Assembly: GCA_964470785.1 (NCBI GenBank)
Contig: CAYYED010000009.1
Span: 1-8,515 of the forward strand
From: CAYYED01 sp964470785
Lineage (GTDB): Bacteria; Patescibacteriota; Minisyncoccia; Minisyncoccales; PEYH01
Direction of reading: 5' to 3'
DNA length: 8,515 bases
The notes under the pieces: model-generated
Told to the model about the DNA's origin: nothing
The model's input: only the letters and a program-made list of their open reading frames with translations
Database searches by the model: none
Part shown: one piece after another, positions 4,958 to 8,515 of the stretch
How the letters are laid out: every line of letters begins with the position of its first letter
Position numbering within the stretch: the first letter of the stretch is position 1
Program-made: the position numbers and the translations under genes

Positions 4958-6427
4958 CTGTTTTTTAGATTTAACCCTTTTGACTATTAAATCAAAAGGT
5001 TTTTTATATTCAAAATCTAGGTTTCCGTCTTTTAATACACATTTCGAAACAACGAAACTTAACAGCATTCTTTTTTGCTCAGAAGTTCTGTTTAAATATA
5101 AGTCTTTAGCCCTTGTTGCTATTTTTAAGATATTTGTCCCCGTTTCATAGTAATTTATATTTGATCTATTATATTTGCCTATTTGTGACATTATATTCTC
5201 TCTCTCTTGTTCATATTCTTTTTGTTTTTTCTCATAGAATTCGAAACTAATTTTTCCATCTAATTTATCATCATAAAGAGAATCTAGTCTTTTTTGATAA
5301 ACTCCAAGCTTTCGTTGTAGATCAGAAACTATATTTTTATGCAGGTTTTTTTCTGATTGATGGTTATTTTTTAAAGTTTCTTTTATAGAATCAACAATTT
5401 TCTTTGTTACCTTCAAAGAATCTAACATTTTTATTATTTGTTCGTCTATAATTTTTTCTCTTATATAGCGATTTTGAGAGCAGGGCTTGTAATGAGTACA
5501 GTGATAATAAATATATTTTTTTTGAATTTCAGCCGTAATGCTTGAGCCACATTCTCCACATTTTATTAATCCACGATAGGTAAAATTATGTTTTCTGAAC
5601 TTTCCAGCGCTTGGTATTCCTAGTGCGATTTGAACAAAATCAAAAAGCTCTTTAGAAACAAGTGGCGCTTGTGTCCCCTCATATTTTTTACCTTTCCAAA
5701 TGATATCTCCTACATAAAATGGGTTTTTGAGCATGTCGTCTAGCGTGGCAGGGGATAACATATTTCCTTTCTTTGAAACTAGCCCTTCTTCATAAAGTTT
5801 TTTTGATAAGGTCTTTAAAGAATAATTTCCTGTTGCATAATATTCAAAAGCTTTTTTCATTAAAGGTGCCCTAACAGGGTCTATAACTATATATCTTATG
5901 TCTCTTTTACCGTCTATTTCCCTTTTGTTTAAGTATCCAAGGGGAGCAGCAGTAGGGAATATTCCTTGTTCTGCTTTTTCTCTCATTCCTTTTTTGATTT
6001 CATCACTGAGGTTATTAATATAGTTTCTGGCCATTACGGTATTAATGTCCCATTGAAATTTTTCGTGACTTTTAGCATCTTTATGAATAACAAGTCCTTG
6101 TTTTACAAAAACTATTTTGTTTTCTGTTGTTTTGTTAACCCAATTATCAACTTCGACAGCGTCTTGCAAATTACGTGTTAGGCGATCAACCTTTTCACAA
6201 AGGATATAGTTTATATCATCTCTCTGATTAAGAAAGCTAAGCATTTCTTTAAAAATTTTTCTTTTATTTGATTCTTTGGCTGATTCAACAAATACGAATT
6301 TTTTGATTATATTTAATGCTTCTTTTTTTGCATACTCTAAGACCAGTCTTTCTTGCGCAGAGAGAGAATAACCCTCTTCTTGTTCGCGACTGCTTACTCT
6401 CGCTAATAAAACGGCTTTGTTGTTCAT
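4895..6427 (-). CDS. large serine recombinase (integrase) reading into tRNA-Ala
   Basis: The 510-residue site-specific recombinase would integrate and excise the element by serine-linked strand exchange. The N-terminal resolvase domain (about 4-150) has the nucleophile motif ARVSSREQ with Ser12, and DRLTRN (81-86) with Arg82 and Arg85, equivalent to the conserved active-site arginines. A recombinase domain follows (about 161-270, with PLGY at 162-165 and NPFYVG at 235-240). Next are a zinc ribbon (C290, C293, C310, C316), a coiled coil (about 355-425) and a short C-terminal part. Length is normal for the family and all key residues are present. Codons 491-510 and the TGA are the antisense of tRNA-Ala and read WTQRDSNSRPSVCHTDALTN. 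A promoter lies just upstream (6448-6476). The start is the first Met before the resolvase strand, and no Shine-Dalgarno is seen. Confidence 0.95.
   Translation of the reverse strand: MNNKAVLLARVSSREQEEGYSLSAQERLVLEYAKKEALNIIKKFVFVESAKESNKRKIFKEMLSFLNQRDDINYILCEKVDRLTRNLQDAVEVDNWVNKTTENKIVFVKQGLVIHKDAKSHEKFQWDINTVMARNYINNLSDEIKKGMREKAEQGIFPTAAPLGYLNKREIDGKRDIRYIVIDPVRAPLMKKAFEYYATGNYSLKTLSKKLYEEGLVSKKGNMLSPATLDDMLKNPFYVGDIIWKGKKYEGTQAPLVSKELFDFVQIALGIPSAGKFRKHNFTYRGLIKCGECGSSITAEIQKKYIYYHCTHYKPCSQNRYIREKIIDEQIIKMLDSLKVTKKIVDSIKETLKNNHQSEKNLHKNIVSDLQRKLGVYQKRLDSLYDDKLDGKISFEFYEKKQKEYEQERENIMSQIGKYNRSNINYYETGTNILKIATRAKDLYLNRTSEQKRMLLSFVVSKCVLKDGNLDFEYKKPFDLIVKRVKSKKQWTQRDSNSRPSVCHTDALTN
4898..4957. 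other. candidate attachment site region (attL) in tRNA-Ala
   Basis: This is the stretch shared by the tRNA-Ala gene and recombinase codons 491-510. The integrase sits directly against the tRNA 3' end, and the sequence beyond it is visibly more AT-rich, so the crossover probably lies in or beside this stretch. Serine recombinases need only a very short identical core, so the exact point cannot be fixed without the other end of the element. Confidence 0.6.
4973..5005 (+). terminator. intrinsic terminator for tRNA-Ala, inside the recombinase gene
   Basis: AACCCTTTTGA (4973-4983) pairs with TCAAAAGGTT (4992-5001) apart from one bulged C. A T run at 5000-5005 follows directly. It lies 15 nt past the tRNA 3' end in the right direction. 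On the minus strand the same bases are recombinase codons of about residues 475-485. Confidence 0.7.
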
Positions 6428-6447
6428 AGTGTTTATTATTTACATTA

Positions 6448-6476
6448 ATTTTAAGAACCTCTAAAAATTAAGTCAA
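6448..6476 (-). promoter_or_regulatory. sigma-70-like promoter of the recombinase
   Basis: On the minus strand, TTGACT (6476-6471) and TAAAAT (6453-6448) are separated by exactly 17 bp, and each matches consensus at five of six positions. Transcription would begin near 6442, leaving a short leader of about 15 nt before the ATG at 6427. A perfect 12-bp palindrome (6482-6493) lies just upstream of the -35 and could be an operator. Confidence 0.7.
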
Positions 6477-6481
6477 CCTTT

Positions 6482-6493
6482 AAAAAGCTTTTT
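6482..6493. promoter_or_regulatory. 12-bp palindrome next to the recombinase promoter
   Basis: AAAAAGCTTTTT is a perfect palindrome ending 5 bp upstream of the recombinase -35 box. A repressor or recombinase binding site is possible. A weak terminator for the upstream operon is an alternative, but no separate T run follows on the minus strand. A second perfect palindrome, GTATTTAAATAC, is at 6555-6566 in the same gap. Confidence 0.35.
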
Positions 6494-6653
6494 TATGATA
6501 TTAATTGGGTGTTAAAACAGCTATTCCAACTACTCTTTTTAAATTGTGTTAAATGTATTTAAATACCTTGTGCTTCGGTTTTTATTCAAGATCCGTATCA
6601 ATGTATTGTTTTTTTATAATTTCTTAGCGCAACCAAAGATAACTTAAAAATTT

Positions 6654-6703
6654 CAGTTTCCTAGTTTCCTGATTATATATAGATAACGGAAACTAGGAAT
6701 CTG
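6654..6703. repeat. 16-bp inverted repeat with internal direct repeats, across the ATPase stop codon
   Basis: CAGTTTCCTAGTTTCC (6654-6669) and GGAAACTAGGAATCTG (6688-6703) pair with a single mismatch around an 18-nt AT-rich loop. The left arm is itself a tandem repeat, AGTTTCCT twice (6655-6670). The right arm contains the TAG stop of the ATPase gene. On the minus strand the stem is followed, after a short A stretch, by TTTTT, so it may terminate the operon. Tandem plus inverted repeats next to a replication ATPase also fit an origin or operator. Confidence 0.7.
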
Positions 6704-7742
6704 AATGATCGTTTAATATAGAGAAAAATTCTTTGCCCCTTTCTTTTTTAAACGATTTAATTTCTTCTTCTTTTTTCATCGTGAGCAATACAGATTTGAA
6801 CAAGTCTCTCCCAGCTATTTTTTCATTAAATAAACCATTAAAATCTAACTCATTCTTTTCTTTCAATGCTTTTAAAACATGAATTCTAATTTTTTCTCTT
6901 TTGGAAAGATCCTCAATGCTTTCACCGATATAGTCAAAATATATGCTTTTATCTTCTTCAACCATTTTTATCTTGAATGGCTTCACGGGTATACCGGTTC
7001 TGATTTTATTGTGCGTGATAGTTAAAATTGTTTCATTTTCTATTGTTTTTATCTTTTTAATTTCTATCTGTGAATCAACCCTACCCAAAATGGCCGAAGA
7101 ACCACGCATATTTTGTGAAGAGAAAAAAGGGTTTTTCTGGTCATAATCTTTTCTGTTGTGATGAGCGAATAATACCGTTGCCCCAGATAGCGTTATTTTT
7201 TGAAGAGCATTCATTACTTTTTGAATTTCTTCAGCACTGTTTTCAGGCTTATCGTGTATGGCTATAAAAGGATCAAGCACAACTAATTTAATATTTTCAT
7301 TTTTTATTAAGCTTATTATTTCCTCGAGGTCTTTTTTATTATCAACCTTTATTCCATTTTGAATATAAAGACAAATTTTTGAATTTTTTCTCAATTTAAG
7401 CATTTTTATTCTTCTAGACATTTCTGCTTTTCCAGACTCCTCATCAATTAATAAGGTTTTGCCTTTTTTGGTATTAAATTTACCAAAAACAGGATATTTC
7501 TTCTCAATGCAATGAATTATATGTAGTAAAATCCAGCTTTTACAGTTTCCGGGGTGTCCGGAAATAACCGTTATTCCTTGATCAGGGACAAGTTTTTCAA
7601 CCAAGAATAAATTTTTTGGTAGTTTCATTTCTAAAAGTTCTTTCACTGTTAGATATTTATATTTTTGAATATTTTTTTTTATTTTCTGAAATTCTTTTTC
7701 AATTTCAGGTCTTAATCGCTCATACTCGCTTTGATATGTCAT
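6693..7742 (-). CDS. RepA-like AAA_25 hexameric ATPase / replicative helicase
   Basis: This 349-residue protein of the RecA/RepA-type ATPase fold (AAA_25 group, as in plasmid RSF1010 RepA) is probably the element's own DNA helicase or helicase loader. Walker A is GHPGNCKS (62-69, Lys68). LLIDEES (97-103) carries the acidic residues typical of this family. Walker B is KLVVLDPF (152-159, Asp157). VLFAHHNRK (190-198) and RGSSAILGRVDS (213-224) match the later conserved motifs of these helicases. The N-terminal 45 residues look helical and charged. Residues about 280-349 may form a small DNA-binding domain. It starts 4 nt after the CHC2 gene stop with no Shine-Dalgarno, so translation is probably coupled. 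The TAG stop lies inside a long inverted repeat. DNA recombination or RadA-like roles are less likely, given the gene context. Confidence 0.85.
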   Translation of the reverse strand: MTYQSEYERLRPEIEKEFQKIKKNIQKYKYLTVKELLEMKLPKNLFLVEKLVPDQGITVISGHPGNCKSWILLHIIHCIEKKYPVFGKFNTKKGKTLLIDEESGKAEMSRRIKMLKLRKNSKICLYIQNGIKVDNKKDLEEIISLIKNENIKLVVLDPFIAIHDKPENSAEEIQKVMNALQKITLSGATVLFAHHNRKDYDQKNPFFSSQNMRGSSAILGRVDSQIEIKKIKTIENETILTITHNKIRTGIPVKPFKIKMVEEDKSIYFDYIGESIEDLSKREKIRIHVLKALKEKNELDFNGLFNEKIAGRDLFKSVLLTMKKEEEIKSFKKERGKEFFSILNDHSDS

Positions 7743-7746
7743 ATTT

Positions 7747-8370
7747 TTAATAATTATTTAATAATTTTACAGCTTCCTTGAAGTCAATATTGTTTATTTT
7801 TTTGATAAAGTTAATTATATTTCCGCCCTCTTGACATCCAAAGCAGTAAAATGAATTACTTTCAGGATATACGTAAAACGAAGGGTTTTTTTCATTATGA
7901 AAAGGGCACAATCCCACTAAGTTTTTACCAACCTTTTTTAATTTGATGTGTCGACCGACAACATCTACAATAGAAGTATTAAGTGCTTGATTTATCATTT
8001 TTTTAGTAAGTTTTTTATTAGACTTATTTTTTTTATTTTTTGTTATGGATATTAGATATTCAATTTTTCCTAATTCTTTCTGGGCCTTTGTTAAGCTTTG
8101 CCCATCCCAGACCATTACACGCTCTCCCCAGAACCATTTATTATTCTCAGACGATTTTTTATCTATTAATTTAAGTTTATTTTTAATATCAGAAAGAATG
8201 TCCTTGATAATTTCTTGTAATTCTAGTTTTTTATCAAGACAATATTCTTGTGCTTCAGGAAATATTTTTAGCCACTCTTTATCTGTTATCTTTTGTGTTA
8301 GTTCTTGATTTTCTTTTTCCATTTTTTCTAAATAATATTCCCCCAGATTATTGATTATTATTTTTTTCAT
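7747..8370 (-). CDS. CHC2 zinc-finger protein (DnaG-type primase zinc domain, no TOPRIM)
   Basis: Residues about 124-207 match the zinc-binding domain of bacterial DnaG primase along its full length. IVDVVGRHIKLKKVGKNLVG leads into CPFHNEKNPSF with zinc ligands C155 and H158. Then FYCFGC has C176 and C179, followed by GGNIINFIKK and a closing helix (FKEAVKLL). The protein stops there at 207 residues, so the catalytic TOPRIM core and helicase-interaction domain of DnaG (usually about 600 residues) are absent. The first roughly 120 residues are a charged, helical extension that I do not recognise, with a Trp-rich patch (KWFWGERVMVWDG, 78-90). Likely role: template recognition or primer start control with the ATPase encoded 4 nt downstream. 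It overlaps the upstream small gene by 23 nt. The catalytic partner is unknown. Confidence 0.85.
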   Translation of the reverse strand: MKKIIINNLGEYYLEKMEKENQELTQKITDKEWLKIFPEAQEYCLDKKLELQEIIKDILSDIKNKLKLIDKKSSENNKWFWGERVMVWDGQSLTKAQKELGKIEYLISITKNKKNKSNKKLTKKMINQALNTSIVDVVGRHIKLKKVGKNLVGLCPFHNEKNPSFYVYPESNSFYCFGCQEGGNIINFIKKINNIDFKEAVKLLNNY

Positions 8371-8509
8371 TTTTTTGTTTGTCTTCTTGATTGAATTTAA
8401 TTAATAAACTTAAGAAACCTTTAAGATTAATTCTTATTTCTTCTATTTCTTTATCGGAAAGTTTTCGCCCATAAGCTTTTTGGAAATAATTTTTAATTTT
8501 TTTGGACAT
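8348..8509 (-). CDS. small hypothetical protein (53 aa) at the head of the replication genes
   Basis: An open frame begins MSKKIKNYFQKAYGRKLSD and continues with KEIEEIRINLKGFLSLLIKF, then an Asn/Lys/Gln-rich tail and a TAA stop. It is lysine-rich and mostly helical in character, with no membrane segment. The stop lies 23 nt inside the CHC2 gene, in another frame, the kind of overlap seen in compact operons. The frame stays open to the window edge (TTTTTT before the ATG), so the protein could start further upstream. No function is recognised. Its place ahead of the zinc-finger and ATPase genes suggests a small accessory or regulator of the element. Confidence 0.6.
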   Translation of the reverse strand: MSKKIKNYFQKAYGRKLSDKEIEEIRINLKGFLSLLIKFNQEDKQKNEKNNNQ

Positions 8510-8515
8510 AAAAAA

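Larger units (their letters stand above)
4958..8515. mobile_element. left part of an integrated mobile element at tRNA-Ala (truncated by the window)
   Basis: Visible content is a serine recombinase, a RepA-like ATPase, a CHC2 zinc-finger protein and a small protein, all on the minus strand and all ending at the tRNA. This gene set matches a plasmid-like or satellite-like integrative element with its own replication module. No capsid, conjugation or cargo genes are visible. The right boundary lies beyond 8515 and the left boundary is approximate. Confidence 0.75.

Noticed and set aside
4857..5150. Plus-strand open frame of 97 codons over tRNA-Ala
   Set aside because: It reads through the tRNA and then antisense to the recombinase, whose domains are complete in the other direction.
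4895..8515. Defence island or toxin-antitoxin system
   Set aside because: The visible proteins are explained by integration and replication. No nuclease, toxin or defence-type motif was found in this part.

Overview
The window looks like a piece of a small-genome bacterium of the Candidate Phyla Radiation (Patescibacteria), most likely Parcubacteria. This placement is inferred from several things seen together: a type IV pilus pilM-pilN-pilO cluster with a short unrecognised membrane gene and no pilP or pilQ after pilO, AT-rich low-complexity intergenic repeats, weak or absent Shine-Dalgarno sequences, tRNA genes without encoded CCA, and a serine recombinase whose end is written across a tRNA gene. 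TGA is a normal stop here (pilM and the recombinase both end on it), so the code is standard.

Left half (1-4317, + strand): a PilX-like minor pilin or surface protein (130-1629) stands between two AT-rich inverted-repeat intergenic segments. A tight operon follows: pilM (actin-like cytoplasmic ATPase), pilN and pilO (bitopic inner-membrane platform proteins) and a 98-residue single-span membrane protein. pilM/pilN and pilO/98-aa overlap, and pilN and pilO are 10 nt apart. Together these would make the cytoplasm-to-membrane assembly platform of a type IV pilus.

Middle (4318-4957): a CCTAAT hexamer array, then a G/C-rich purine-pyrimidine hairpin, a near-consensus promoter, and tRNA-Arg(TCT), tRNA-His(GTG) and tRNA-Arg(CCT). 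A second G/C-rich hairpin follows, then tRNA-Ala(GGC), which carries the G3:U70 identity pair.

Right half (4895-8515, - strand, visibly more AT-rich): the left end of an integrated mobile element that runs off the window. In transcription order it has a 53-aa small protein, a protein with a DnaG-type CHC2 zinc finger but no TOPRIM domain, a RepA/AAA_25-type hexameric ATPase, a 265-nt palindrome-rich gap, and a large serine recombinase. The last 20 codons and the stop of the recombinase are the antisense strand of tRNA-Ala, which places the attachment site in or beside that tRNA. The genes read as an integration plus replication-initiation module. The rest of the element, its far attachment site and any cargo are not visible here.

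No CRISPR array, rRNA, transposase-bearing insertion sequence or recognisable defence system was seen.
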